Below are positions 35,462 through 44,587 of a stretch of 64,000 bases of DNA, piece by piece. Source of the stretch: Chitinophagales bacterium (GTDB taxonomy: Bacteria; Bacteroidota; Bacteroidia; Chitinophagales; Saprospiraceae). Each line of letters begins with the position of its first letter. Position 1 is the first letter of the stretch. A program made the translations under genes and the position numbers. The notes under the pieces are model-generated. The model did not search any database and was not told the origin of the DNA. It saw nothing but the letters and a program-made list of their open reading frames with translations. Location: NCBI GenBank assembly GCA_022360175.1, contig JAKSDI010000021.1, forward strand, positions 90,311 to 154,310, given 5' to 3'.

Positions 35462-35671
35462 TCATTTCTTCTTTTTGCTATTTCTGCGTTCTACTAAGCG
35501 GGCAGTTAAGGCAATAATGGTTATCCAACTTAAAAAGATATACCAATAGATAACTGGAATACCCAGCAAACGACTAGTACCACTAAATAGCTGCAAAAGA
35601 GGAAAATTAAACAGCAATAGTGCTACAATAAATAGTCCTAATAGTTTGAATCTTCTATCGCTACTACCCAT
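35462..35671 (-). CDS. Small two-helix membrane protein preceding the sensor kinase
   Basis: 69 residues with two hydrophobic segments (about 10-29 and 40-58) and a basic C-terminal tail (RRNSKKKK). Its stop is 3 bp before the sensor kinase start, so the two are translated together. The size and two-helix layout recall small subunits that accompany SSS-family transporters (DUF3311/DUF4212-like), suggesting that the transporter domain of the kinase has its own partner. No family could be assigned with certainty. Confidence 0.75.
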   Translation of the reverse strand: MGSSDRRFKLLGLFIVALLLFNFPLLQLFSGTSRLLGIPVIYWYIFLSWITIIALTARLVERRNSKKKK

Positions 35672-35704
35672 GGATACTGATTAATATTAAGACGTTATCA
35701 AAGC

Positions 35705-35739
35705 TAAAAAAAAATGCAGAAACCTAAAGGCTTCTGCAT
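35705..35739 (-). terminator. Intrinsic terminator between the two symporter operons
   Basis: Read on the - strand: ATGCAGAA (35732-35739) and TTCTGCAT (35714-35721) form an 8-bp stem, followed by a run of T (A-run at 35705-35713 on +). It would end transcripts coming from the acetate symporter cluster before the sensor-kinase operon. Confidence 0.8.
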
Positions 35740-35767
35740 GCGACGTATGAAAATATTACCAAACTAT

Positions 35768-35800
35768 AAACAATGGCGATATTTAGAATCGCCATTGTTT
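35768..35800 (-). terminator. 13-bp perfect hairpin overlapping a stop codon
   Basis: Arms 35768-35780 and 35788-35800 are exact reverse complements with a 7-base loop. The hairpin begins at the stop codon of the small membrane gene and precedes the T-tailed terminator by ~30 bp, giving tandem hairpins. It may protect the 3' end or assist termination. Confidence 0.65.
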
Positions 35801-36020
35801 ATGCAGGCTCTTCACCTGGCCACATTCCGAAAAAGGTAGGATTGAGAATCTTGCTTTTGATTAATGCCCATAGAAATAATAGTGCGAATAGCCCTAAAGC
35901 TATAGATAGAATGACATGCCCATTGAGTTGTGGTTCGAGGTAGAACCGGAGGAATAAAGTGGCAATGATGTAAATAGATGCAATGAAATCGGATGCTTTA
36001 GCGCCAATTTGAAGTTTCAT
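35799..36020 (-). CDS. Small two-helix membrane protein downstream of the acetate symporter
   Basis: 73 residues from the ATG at 36018-36020; a longer in-frame start at 36104 would add 28 residues of poor composition across a hairpin, so the shorter start is preferred. Two hydrophobic helices (about residues 9-28 and 33-52) and a C-terminal NPTFFGMWPGEEPA stretch. Located 146 bp after the symporter stop. Function unknown; context suggests an accessory to acetate transport. Confidence 0.65.
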   Translation of the reverse strand: MKLQIGAKASDFIASIYIIATLFLRFYLEPQLNGHVILSIALGLFALLFLWALIKSKILNPTFFGMWPGEEPA

Positions 36021-36082
36021 GATTGGTAATTTTTCAATGCTGACTCCGAACATATAAAGCTGGGCCAGATGGTTCGTTATAT

Positions 36083-36105
36083 GGTGGGTGCCAAAGACAC
36101 CCACC
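36083..36105. terminator. 8-bp hairpin downstream of the acetate symporter
   Basis: GGTGGGTG (36083-36090) pairs exactly with CACCCACC (36098-36105) around a 7-base loop, between the symporter stop and the preferred start of the small membrane gene. It may attenuate transcription or stabilise the symporter mRNA. It also argues against the longer start of the downstream gene. Confidence 0.55.
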
Positions 36106-36165
36106 GTTTTATACTAAGTAAGAGGAAATAATCAGTCTAATAATATTCTGTTGATTATTCTATAA

Positions 36166-37860
36166 TTAATGAACATGTGCATCTCCTGCTCCACGAGGAA
36201 TACGGATGTCTTCAACAATATCCTGTACTTCTTGTGGTGGAGGTGCAGTAGCTCTGGATACGGTAAAGGAAACAACCATATTTACGATCATCGCTACAGT
36301 ACCAAATCCTTCTGGGGAAATACCAAACCACCAGTCATCAGGAGTACCACCGCCAAATCCTTGCAGTTTGTACTTGATCATATAGAAAAGCATCAATGAG
36401 ATACCTACTACCATACCAGCAACAGCGCCTTCACGATTCATGCGCTTATCGAAGATGCCCAGCACGATGGCAGGGAAGAAGGACGCGGCGGCTAAACCGA
36501 AGGCTAAAGCCACCGTTGCTGCCACGAAACCGGGAGGGTGAATACCAAAGTAACCTGCAACTATTACTGCAAATACAGCACCGATACGAGCCCACATCAA
36601 TTCACCTTTTTCACTGATATCAGGCTTTATCTGCATCTTGATTAAATCACGAGAAATAGCAGTAGAAATCACCAATAGAAGGCCAGCTGCTGTTGATAAG
36701 GCTGCGGCTAAACCACCCGCTGCTACAAGAGCGATTACCCATGCAGGAAGGTTCGCAATTTCAGGATTCGCCAATACCATGATATCACGGTCAATGGTTA
36801 GTTCATTAGCATCTTTATTGGCTACGTACTGTATTAGTCCATCTTTGTTTTTGTCGTCAAATTTGATTAAGCCTGTTTCCTCCCATTTCATAAACCACTC
36901 AGGCATAGCAGCATATTCTTTTTCACTTACTGTATTTATCAAATTAGTACGTGCAAAAGCAGCAATTGCAGGTGCGGTGGTATAAAGAATTGCAATGAAA
37001 AGCAATGCCCAACCGGCAGAAACACGTGCATCCTTAACACGTGGTACCGTAAAGAAACGCACAATTACGTGTGGCAAACCAGCAGTACCTACCATCAGAG
37101 CAAAGGTGATAGCAAATACATCAATCATCTTTTTACTACCATTAGTATATTCTGCAAAACCAAGGTCACGATGCAATTGATCCAGCTTATCTAGTAATGC
37201 CATTCCTGATCCATCCGTAACATCACCTATCAATCCAATTTGTGGCATAACATGGCCAGTCATAGCCATAGAAATAAAGAATGCTGGTACCATGTATGCA
37301 AAAATCAATACACAATACTGTGCAACCTGAGTATAAGTGATACCTTTCATACCACCCAGTACTGCATAGAAGAATACAATAGCCATACCAATGTATACCC
37401 CTATATTAATATCTACTTCCAGGAAGCGAGAAAATACCACCCCTACACCGCGCATCTGGCCTGCTACATAGGTGAAAGAAACAATAATAGCACATATTAC
37501 AGCCACGGTACGAGCTACATTTGAATAGTATCGATCTCCAATGAAATCGGGGACCGTAAACTTCCCGAATTTTCGGAGATAGGGGGCTAATAACAAGGCT
37601 AATAACACATATCCTCCTGTCCAACCCATGAGGAATACTCCTCCATCATACCCCATAAAAGAAATTAAACCAGCCATTGAAATGAAGGACGCAGCAGACA
37701 TCCAGTCGGCAGCAGTTGCCATACCATTAGCTATAGGTGGAACGCCACCACCAGCTACATAAAATTCCGATGTTGATCCGGCTCTTGCCCAAATTGCAAT
37801 ACCTATATAAAGGGCAAAGGTGAGGCCTACAATTATAAAAGTCCAAGTTTGAACACTCAT
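36166..37860 (-). CDS. Sodium:solute (acetate-type) symporter, ActP-like
   Basis: 564 residues, about 13 transmembrane helices, no cytoplasmic signalling domain. N-terminal EFYVAGGGVPPIANGMATAADWMSAASF is split here as the diagnostic EFYVAGGGVPP and MATAADWMSAASF segments of the ActP/VC_2705 group of SSS transporters. A DUF4212 small-subunit gene lies immediately upstream (34 bp), the standard two-gene arrangement for this group. With acs, prpE and the SSS-type sensor kinase nearby, import of acetate or another short carboxylate is the likely job. Substrate is inferred. Confidence 0.9.
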   Translation of the reverse strand: MSVQTWTFIIVGLTFALYIGIAIWARAGSTSEFYVAGGGVPPIANGMATAADWMSAASFISMAGLISFMGYDGGVFLMGWTGGYVLLALLLAPYLRKFGKFTVPDFIGDRYYSNVARTVAVICAIIVSFTYVAGQMRGVGVVFSRFLEVDINIGVYIGMAIVFFYAVLGGMKGITYTQVAQYCVLIFAYMVPAFFISMAMTGHVMPQIGLIGDVTDGSGMALLDKLDQLHRDLGFAEYTNGSKKMIDVFAITFALMVGTAGLPHVIVRFFTVPRVKDARVSAGWALLFIAILYTTAPAIAAFARTNLINTVSEKEYAAMPEWFMKWEETGLIKFDDKNKDGLIQYVANKDANELTIDRDIMVLANPEIANLPAWVIALVAAGGLAAALSTAAGLLLVISTAISRDLIKMQIKPDISEKGELMWARIGAVFAVIVAGYFGIHPPGFVAATVALAFGLAAASFFPAIVLGIFDKRMNREGAVAGMVVGISLMLFYMIKYKLQGFGGGTPDDWWFGISPEGFGTVAMIVNMVVSFTVSRATAPPPQEVQDIVEDIRIPRGAGDAHVH

Positions 37861-37894
37861 GATTTTTTCGTTTAGTTCGTTTGACGAGATAGGT

Positions 37895-38152
37895 TTATTG
37901 TTCGTCTACATCGTATTTTTTATCCAGCTTATTCATCAAGCGGACGTAGACAAAAATGAGGATGACGAATACATAAATGGAACCCTGCTGTGCGAACCAG
38001 AAACCTAGTTTAGCACCACCAACACGCACGCTATTCAGCGAGTCGGCCATAAAAATTCCAAATACGTAGGAGACGAGAAACCAGACTGCCAATAAGATCA
38101 GCACGTACCGAATGTTCTCTTTCCAATACTGTTTTAGGTCTTTGCCAGACAT
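37895..38152 (-). CDS. DUF4212 symporter small subunit
   Basis: 85 residues with two transmembrane helices. N-terminal YWKENIRYVLILLAVWFLVS and the following FGIFMADSLN and GFWFAQQGSIYVFV segments are diagnostic of DUF4212 (putative solute:sodium symporter small subunit). It precedes the large symporter subunit by 34 bp, the usual order. It probably helps assembly or stability of the transporter. Confidence 0.93.
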   Translation of the reverse strand: MSGKDLKQYWKENIRYVLILLAVWFLVSYVFGIFMADSLNSVRVGGAKLGFWFAQQGSIYVFVILIFVYVRLMNKLDKKYDVDEQ

Positions 38153-38239
38153 AACATTGAAGTTTAGATTTTAGAAATTAAGCAGGAGGTAAATCTGGAT
38201 ATCTCCTCCTACCTATTTATTCTGTTCTTTAGCTGTATC

Positions 38240-39523
38240 CTATAAGAATATGTGTGCCTGCAAGCGAATTTGCTGCACATCCTGGATTTCGCCATTAGCA
38301 TCCAGGCCACCTTCGCGAATATCATTGCTGATCGTGTGATATTCTAGTGTGAGTTTAGCATGATGCCCATTGATGAAGTAGTTTAAGCCGATATCAAGGG
38401 CAGAGGTGTTTTCATCATAACCATCGTAGCTGCCTGTTTGAAAAGCGACATAAGGCATGAACTTAGACTTAGGCAATTTGTAACCTAGCTGTGCATAAAT
38501 CGCTGTACCGGTACCAGCCCAACGGCTCACATAATTTTCGCCATAATTGAAGTTCATGAAAGAAGCATAAGCATTCAGGCAGTCATCTCCAGCTATAGGC
38601 ATATCGAGAAATGCGTCCACTGCAAAGTGAGATACATTTTCATGTTCGCCTGTAGAATGGTTATACATTCCATTTGGATGAGCAAAGAAACCGGCACCAA
38701 GAGCGAAGATGGTCTTCTTACCAAGATAAGTACCTACTGCAAATGGTAGTTTGGTAGATTCCTTATCTTTAAAATTGTAGCGGAAATATCCTTCGATTAA
38801 AGTATTGCCAACGGGGTCTCCCTCTTTATCGATTATTGCAAAGCCATTGTAAGTCAAAGAGTCTCCAGGCATAGAAGCATAACTTCTTGATATACCATTG
38901 CGCCCAGGATTATTAAAGGCTATTCGATAATCAAATTTGCCAAGTTCACCCTTAGCGTATATTCCCAGGTGACGTGCAAACTGGTCGGTTACTGCTAATG
39001 AATGCCAGCTGACAAAAGGACGAGACTGGTCAAGTGTCATAAAGTTAAGGGTGCTTTGATTGGATAGACGGGTCATTCCTTTCCAGTAATGAAGCCCTGC
39101 ACCTACAAATAATGACTTGTCTTTTGACACTTTAAACTCTCCCCATGCATCATGCAGAAATAATTGAGGAGCATCTCCATTAGAGCCTAGAGAAGTTAAA
39201 TTACCTGCACTAAGGCCATTTAAACCGAAGTGAGTTAGTATTAAAAACCGTGGGGATACTTGAGCAAAAGCCAGGAAGCGAGATCTTCTGATGCTAGTTG
39301 AAAACTGTGTCTTAGAATCTTCTACTGCCAGGTTGTTGCTGGTTGCCCATAACTGGTGCCACATAATAAACCTTACATACTTGCTGCCATCCTCATTGAG
39401 GCTAAGCTTTAAAGGCTTGTATGAATGATCAGCTTCCGGCTTGTCTTGAGCTGAAAGCGTAAAACTCAGGCTGAGGGCTAATAGCGTGAGTGGAATGAAT
39501 TGTAGTAAACGTTTCTTGTTCAT
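38240..39523 (-). CDS. Outer-membrane porin-like beta-barrel protein
   Basis: 427 residues with a Sec signal (LLQFIPLTLLALSLSFTLSA then QD) and a mature part of alternating amphipathic strands ending in a terminal aromatic/hydrophobic strand (RLQAHIFL), as for barrel proteins inserted by Bam. It is the first gene of the symporter cluster on this strand, 87 bp before the DUF4212 gene, so it may bring the carboxylate across the outer membrane. Family not precisely identified. Confidence 0.8.
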   Translation of the reverse strand: MNKKRLLQFIPLTLLALSLSFTLSAQDKPEADHSYKPLKLSLNEDGSKYVRFIMWHQLWATSNNLAVEDSKTQFSTSIRRSRFLAFAQVSPRFLILTHFGLNGLSAGNLTSLGSNGDAPQLFLHDAWGEFKVSKDKSLFVGAGLHYWKGMTRLSNQSTLNFMTLDQSRPFVSWHSLAVTDQFARHLGIYAKGELGKFDYRIAFNNPGRNGISRSYASMPGDSLTYNGFAIIDKEGDPVGNTLIEGYFRYNFKDKESTKLPFAVGTYLGKKTIFALGAGFFAHPNGMYNHSTGEHENVSHFAVDAFLDMPIAGDDCLNAYASFMNFNYGENYVSRWAGTGTAIYAQLGYKLPKSKFMPYVAFQTGSYDGYDENTSALDIGLNYFINGHHAKLTLEYHTISNDIREGGLDANGEIQDVQQIRLQAHIFL

Positions 39524-39980
39524 AAACTTTGATTTGCATTGACAGATCAGCTGTAATTCTACGCTAATGTATATAGATATATAGATATGTACAAGATTAT
39601 TTGTGATTTTTTTTCTTTTTGTGCAGAATATTATGCTATTTAGTGCCTGATAAGCAATAATCTGTTTTATTTAAAGCCTGTATTGCTGAAATAATATATG
39701 TTATTTGAACTGCGGATTAATGTGTGTATATAGATATGTATGTAGGAAAAGTGTGAAGTTGCAATGTGAAGGAGCAGTGCTATAGTTAGAGTTTGAGACG
39801 ATGAGTAATGCTTGGTATTCCGTTTTTTGTATTAAGATCAGAGGGGATGAGATGTAGCGAATAAAAAAGTAAGCAATACAAGCATATCGGAAACAGAAAA
39901 ACAATAATTGCCGGAATTTAAATGAGAGCGTAAGGCATTGGAATCCTTTAGAGATTCAAAAACTATGACTGAAGACTCTG
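39524..39980. other. 457-bp intergenic region, no gene recognised
   Basis: AT-rich spacer upstream of the porin-like gene and downstream of the ArsR gene. It contains tracts such as TATATAGATATATAGATAT at 39570-39588, and presumably the porin promoter, but no exact TAnnTTTG box was found on the - strand. A 67-codon - strand ORF at 39701-39904 has no convincing coding character. Confidence 0.5.
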
Positions 39981-40271
39981 CTAAATAACTTTTTTTAATG
40001 TCTTGATAATTTCGTAAAATTCTTTTTTGGTGAGAGAGTACAGAGAGTTTTTTCCGTCCCGTTCTACATTAACTACATTCTTGGTTTTCAAAATTCTAAG
40101 ATGATGAGAAGCAATTGCCTGTTCAATTTTAAGTTGGCTGTAAATATCAGTAACGGTCATTTCACCATGATTAAAAAGGAGGTCGACTATAGCAAGGCGG
40201 ATGGGGTGAGCTATTGCTCGGAGAGTTTCTGTAGATTCTTCCAAAAAAGAAGGGTTGAAGTGCGTTTTCAT
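39981..40271 (-). CDS. ArsR-family transcriptional regulator
   Basis: 96 residues, a winged helix-turn-helix of ArsR/HTH_20 type: LRAIAHPIRLAIVDLL for the first helices, then the recognition region IEQAIASHHLRILKTKNVV and a beta wing VERDGKNSLYSL. No cysteine metal-binding motif (ELCVCDL type) is present, so it is unlikely to be a classic arsenic sensor. It stands alone between the porin-like gene and the divergent DUF294 gene, either of which it might control. Confidence 0.88.
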   Translation of the reverse strand: MKTHFNPSFLEESTETLRAIAHPIRLAIVDLLFNHGEMTVTDIYSQLKIEQAIASHHLRILKTKNVVNVERDGKNSLYSLTKKEFYEIIKTLKKVI

Positions 40272-40494
40272 AGTTTTAATGTTAACTCTGTTGGGAACTT
40301 TCCTTCAAATTTTTTACGAAAAATATAGACAAATATACACATCTATTTTCATAAATGTTTTAGAGTATGTTTAAATTTCAATTTTGATTATAGTTGTGGA
40401 TTAAGCTGCCTACCCACGGAATGGCCGAACAGGCAGGTATTTTTAGAACGAGGCATTAGAACGATCTATACGAATAATAGTTAATGCAATTCTG

Positions 40495-42429
40495 ATGGAA
40501 AATACAATACCTAGAAGAATCTATGAATTTTTAAAATACTATCCACCTTTTAGTTTGCTAGAGGAAAAGACTTTAATGAAGGTAGCTGAAAGGGTAGTAG
40601 TACAGTATAAACGCCCTGATGAACACATTTTTAATCAGGGAGATAGCCCCGGTCAATACATATATGTGGTAAAAGAAGGAGCTGTTCATTTGTATAGGGA
40701 AGAAGAGGGGAATGCTATTATGATAGAAAGTTGTGATGAAGGCGACGTGTTTGGCATCCGGCCATTATTAGCAGAAGAGGCTTATCTGCTAACTGCTAAA
40801 GTAGCAGAAGAGTCACTTATTTATGCAGTAAATGTAGAAGGCTTTAAAGAAATATTGAATCACTATCCAAATGTGAGTTTATATCTGGCTAGTACTTTCG
40901 CATCGGGTGCCGGACAACGATACACAGAGGGACAAAAGCCTAGTCTATTTCTTGGAAAAAACTTCCCGGCTTTAAAGAATTTTGGCTTAGTAGAATTACA
41001 ATCTATTGAACGAAGCAAATCTCCAGTCACTTGTCAGAAGAATGCCAGTATTCGGGAGGCAGCGTCTATTATGAGTGAAAAAGAGGTTGGGTCCATCATT
41101 ATTGTTGATAAGGATATGGCGCCTGTGGGTATTATTACAGATAAGGATTTTAGAAATAAAGTTGTAACAGGTGAAGTTGGATTAGATGCATCTGTTGAAG
41201 CAATTATGTCTAGCCCTGTTATTACGGTTTCTACTGATATAACGGTGGCAGATGTACAAATCGAAATGGTGAAAAATCGAATAAACCATTTATGTATAAC
41301 AGAGAATGGAACAGATAGCAGTAGAGTAGTGGGAGTTATTTCTGAGCATGATCTTATGGTCGCCCAGGGCAATAATCCAGCTATTTTAATAAGGGAGGTC
41401 AGGCGATGCGATACGGGAGCTGCTTTGCGACAAATTCGCGAAAGAGCAGAAGATTTGCTTAAGCAATACATTTATCAGGAGGTAGCAATTGCTTTTATTG
41501 CTACTGTTATGACAGAAATAAACGACGCAATAATCAATCGATGCATTGATGTGGTCGAGCGAATGATGGCTGAGGAGGGGATCGATAAACCTGTAGCTGA
41601 CTACTGTTGGTTAGCTTTAGGTAGTGAGGGGAGGAGTGAGCAACTTTTACGAACGGATCAGGACAATGCATTGATTTTTGAAGATGTACCTGAAGAGGAA
41701 TACGAGCATACGCATACTTATTATCTGGATTTTGCAAGCAGGGTTACGAGCTTGCTACATGAAGTAGGTTTTGAATATTGTCCTGCTGATATGATGGCTA
41801 GCAATCCCAAGTGGTGCCTTTCACTTACAGAGTGGCAACAACAGTTTACCCAATGGATCATAGAGCCTACCTCTAAAGCGGTGTTGTATTGTACGATTTT
41901 CTTTGATTATAGAGCAATACGGGGCAAATTGTCATTGTCAGAAAAGTTGACAACACACATTTTCAAAACTTTGGATGGACAGGATATTTTTCTGTCATTT
42001 CTGGCCAGGAATGCTTTACAAAATCCGCCACCGCTTACCTTCTTCCGCAATTTTGTAGTAGAGCATGGAGGAGAACATAAAAATGAATTTGATATAAAAG
42101 CACGAGCAATGATGCCTTTAGCGGATGCTGCCCGCGTTTTAATTCTTCATAGCAGGATAGATAAGATTAATAATACCTTTAGGCGTTTTGAGCAATTGGC
42201 AGAGGTGGAGCCTCAAAATAAAGAGCTTTATGAACAAGCAGCAGATGCTTATGAGATGCTGATGCGCTATCGTACTTTACAAGGGCTAAAGAACGCAGAT
42301 TCAGGGCGTTATTTTGATCCTTCTGAATTAGCAAAAATGGAGCGCATTAATTTGCGAAATAGCTTTCAACCCATTAAAGCATTACAATCATTACTCAGGG
42401 TTCGCTTTCAGCTAGCCTTACTAGGATAA
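40495..42429 (+). CDS. cNMP-binding, CBS-pair and DUF294 putative nucleotidyltransferase
   Basis: 644 residues. A cyclic-nucleotide-binding-type beta-roll (about 20-130, with IFNQGDSPGQYIYVVKEG), a CBS pair (about 175-300, with VGSIIIVDKDMAPVGIITD), then a DUF294 nucleotidyltransferase domain with GSEGRSEQLLRTDQDNALI (about 380-400) carrying the G-S...D-x-D catalytic pattern, and the DUF294 C-terminal helical domain. Such proteins are thought to be signalling nucleotidyl/uridylyl transferases. The exonuclease gene starts 6 bp downstream, a pairing seen widely in bacteria. Confidence 0.92.
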   Translation: MENTIPRRIYEFLKYYPPFSLLEEKTLMKVAERVVVQYKRPDEHIFNQGDSPGQYIYVVKEGAVHLYREEEGNAIMIESCDEGDVFGIRPLLAEEAYLLTAKVAEESLIYAVNVEGFKEILNHYPNVSLYLASTFASGAGQRYTEGQKPSLFLGKNFPALKNFGLVELQSIERSKSPVTCQKNASIREAASIMSEKEVGSIIIVDKDMAPVGIITDKDFRNKVVTGEVGLDASVEAIMSSPVITVSTDITVADVQIEMVKNRINHLCITENGTDSSRVVGVISEHDLMVAQGNNPAILIREVRRCDTGAALRQIRERAEDLLKQYIYQEVAIAFIATVMTEINDAIINRCIDVVERMMAEEGIDKPVADYCWLALGSEGRSEQLLRTDQDNALIFEDVPEEEYEHTHTYYLDFASRVTSLLHEVGFEYCPADMMASNPKWCLSLTEWQQQFTQWIIEPTSKAVLYCTIFFDYRAIRGKLSLSEKLTTHIFKTLDGQDIFLSFLARNALQNPPPLTFFRNFVVEHGGEHKNEFDIKARAMMPLADAARVLILHSRIDKINNTFRRFEQLAEVEPQNKELYEQAADAYEMLMRYRTLQGLKNADSGRYFDPSELAKMERINLRNSFQPIKALQSLLRVRFQLALLG

Positions 42430-42435
42430 TATATT

Positions 42436-43125
42436 ATGGCTTTTCGATTATTTAATTGGCCTTCCAACAAGAACAATATGCCGGATTACTGGCATGAGTA
42501 CCTGGAATGTTTTCGAAACACTTATTCTACCAGAACACCAATTGAAGAAATTCGTTTTGTGGTATTTGATACTGAAACGACAGGTTTAGATATTAAAAAA
42601 GATCATGTATTGTCTATAGGTGCAATAGGAGTAAAAGGCTTTGAAATAGCTATAAAGGATTACCTGGAGTGTTATGTTAGGCAGCAATATGAGCCTAGCC
42701 AGGAAGCTGTAGCAGTACATGGAATAATATCTAGCCACCCTGCAACAGGATTAGATGCTTTGGAAGCCACTCAAAAATTTCTACAATTTACAAAAGATAG
42801 TGTACTGGTTGCTCATCATGCAGCATTTGATGTAAATATGATTAATCGTATTTTAAAGGAAAATGACCTGGGGAAATTGCAAAACAAAGTCATAGATACT
42901 GGCTATCTGGCGCGTAGAGTGACAATAAAGACCCAGGCAGAACGTAGAGGGACCTATGGGTTGGATAATCTCTGCCGACTTTATCATATTCCTATGAGTG
43001 ATAGGCATACTGCAGCTGGTGATGCATTTATTACAGCAATACTATTAATGAAATTATTGGCCAGATTAAAGAAGAGAGGTGTTAATACGCTGGGTGACCT
43101 TCTACGGGTGCGTAGAGCCCTGTGA
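42436..43125 (+). CDS. 3'-5' exonuclease, DEDDh (DnaQ-like) family
   Basis: 229 residues. ExoI motif VVFDTETTGLD, ExoII region LVAHHAAFDVNM and ExoIII DRHTAAGDAF (His plus Asp) give a complete DEDDh active site, as in the epsilon proofreading subunit. A ~40-residue N-terminal extension precedes it. It is 6 bp behind the cNMP/CBS/DUF294 gene and likely co-translated, a recurrent pair, so it may serve a signalling or repair role rather than replication proofreading. Confidence 0.92.
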   Translation: MAFRLFNWPSNKNNMPDYWHEYLECFRNTYSTRTPIEEIRFVVFDTETTGLDIKKDHVLSIGAIGVKGFEIAIKDYLECYVRQQYEPSQEAVAVHGIISSHPATGLDALEATQKFLQFTKDSVLVAHHAAFDVNMINRILKENDLGKLQNKVIDTGYLARRVTIKTQAERRGTYGLDNLCRLYHIPMSDRHTAAGDAFITAILLMKLLARLKKRGVNTLGDLLRVRRAL

Positions 43126-43169
43126 TTTTTCAAAAAACCTGATTTATTATAAGGGATAAAAAAAATAGA

Positions 43170-43177
43170 TACCTTTG
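43170..43177 (+). promoter_or_regulatory. Possible -7 box TACCTTTG
   Basis: Exact match to the Bacteroidota -7 consensus TAnnTTTG immediately upstream of the META lipoprotein gene. It overlaps the GTG at 43177, so that codon cannot be the start if this promoter is used; the ATG at 43192 is favoured. No clear TTTG element is found 19 bp upstream, so support is moderate. Confidence 0.4.
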
Positions 43178-43191
43178 TGAAAAAGGACTTC

Positions 43192-43719
43192 ATGAGAAAA
43201 ATATTATTCCTAGTAGCACTGGCACTGTTTGTATTGGCCTCCTGTGGAGGAAACGGATCAGAGCAAAACCCAGATGAAAATACTAGTTCAGCGGATACAA
43301 TAGAAACTACTGTTACTGAACAAGGAACTCCAGCAGAGCAATCCATTAAAACTTCTTATGCGGAGGAAGATTATCAATTTCCAAAAATAGAAGGTAAAGT
43401 CTGGGAATTAGCATCCTACACGATGGACGGGAGTTCCAGAGATCTACAAGATAGCAGTATCCTTACAATGACTATCGAAGGAGATAAAATCTTCGGGAGT
43501 GGAGGATGCAATAGTTATAATGGAGGCGTACAACTGCAGTCAGACGGCGTCATAAAAATAGGGGAATTAGCTACTACAAAAATGCTTTGTCGTAATATCA
43601 TGACTCAGGAACAGGTATTCTTACAGCTACTGCAAGAAGCACAACTGTACAGCGTCAACCAACTATTTATGGAAATCGAAAGCAAGAACGGAAGCCTGTC
43701 TTTTCGTTCGGGGATTTAA
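43192..43719 (+). CDS. META-domain lipoprotein
   Basis: 175 residues from ATG 43192, chosen because the product then begins MRKILFLVALALFVLASC, a textbook lipoprotein signal with lipobox LASC; the in-frame GTG at 43177 would add KKD before it and overlaps a promoter-like box. After a Ser/Thr/Glu-rich linker comes a META domain: KVWELASY, GDKIFGSGGCNSYNGG, TTKMLCRN and a final FRS strand. META proteins resemble HslJ; the cell-envelope function is unknown. Confidence 0.88.
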   Translation: MRKILFLVALALFVLASCGGNGSEQNPDENTSSADTIETTVTEQGTPAEQSIKTSYAEEDYQFPKIEGKVWELASYTMDGSSRDLQDSSILTMTIEGDKIFGSGGCNSYNGGVQLQSDGVIKIGELATTKMLCRNIMTQEQVFLQLLQEAQLYSVNQLFMEIESKNGSLSFRSGI

Positions 43720-43746
43720 AAAAGTACAAGGAAGTTAGGCCCCGTT

Positions 43747-44568
43747 TTACTGATGCAAAACCAGCAAAGGGTGATGGGTACCTAGCGCCATATGCCTTGT
43801 CTTACTACGATGGAATATATTGTCCCAAAAACTACGCTTCTTGGTAGTAAAAATAACGATATCACTTTTCGTACTTTCCGTAAAATGAGTAATCCCTCTA
43901 CTTACGGACCCATCTTCTACTTCTACCACATCATAAGAGATAGAGGAGAGTCCTTGTTCAGTAGCAGATTGGATCCAATCCTCTCCTAATGAGCTAGAAG
44001 ATTGCTCGCTTTTTTCCTTTACATGTACAAAATGAATGTGGGCACTCCAGGCGCTATTAAAAGTAGCTAGTTTCTTTAGTGTATTTGCTTGTATTTTCTG
44101 CCCATCAATAGCGTAAGTCATACTTTTAGGGAGGTGAAACCTGCTTGCAGGAGGGATCAGCAATACAGGGCATCGGGCCCCTCTGGCTACACTGGCCGAT
44201 ACTTTGCCAAATATATTTTCAAGCATATTGCTTTCACCAGTAGTGCCCATTATTAGAAGATCATAATCTTCTGAAGCATTTTTGATCTCATCTGCTGCAA
44301 AACCCACAAGCACTTCACGTGTAAACTGTACAGGCGCAGGTTGTAATTTATCTTCTTGTCTGAGGACAAACTCTTTAAGCATATTCAGGCGAGCTTCCAT
44401 TAAACCCGAAACAGGAGGAGCATAATCAAAAGCGGCAGTAGTTTCAGGCAATAATATGTATATAATATGAATGCTATCTGCTTTCATTGCCTTTGCCATT
44501 TCTACCGCATAAGCTAACGCATTACGAGAGTCTTCTGAAAAATCTGTTGGAAAGAGAATTTTTTTCAT
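43747..44568 (-). CDS. Universal stress protein with two Usp domains
   Basis: 273 residues from the ATG at 44566-44568, which gives the canonical MKKILFPTDFSEDSRNAL start; the longer ORF from 44601 would overlap the ruvB stop and add 11 non-conserved residues. The first UspA domain ends with the ATP-binding motif GTTGESNMLENIFGKVSASV. The second, shorter half (from about residue 150) is a degenerate Usp repeat with TTKKRSFWDNIFHRSKTRHM. Cytoplasmic stress-linked protein; it is transcribed behind ruvB. Confidence 0.9.
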   Translation of the reverse strand: MKKILFPTDFSEDSRNALAYAVEMAKAMKADSIHIIYILLPETTAAFDYAPPVSGLMEARLNMLKEFVLRQEDKLQPAPVQFTREVLVGFAADEIKNASEDYDLLIMGTTGESNMLENIFGKVSASVARGARCPVLLIPPASRFHLPKSMTYAIDGQKIQANTLKKLATFNSAWSAHIHFVHVKEKSEQSSSSLGEDWIQSATEQGLSSISYDVVEVEDGSVSRGITHFTESTKSDIVIFTTKKRSFWDNIFHRSKTRHMALGTHHPLLVLHQ

Positions 44569-44587
44569 AGCAGAAAATTTGAACAAG

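Noticed and set aside
39701..39904. 67-codon - strand ORF in the spacer before the porin-like gene
   Set aside because: Ordinary AT-rich spacer translation, poor composition, no start context or homology.
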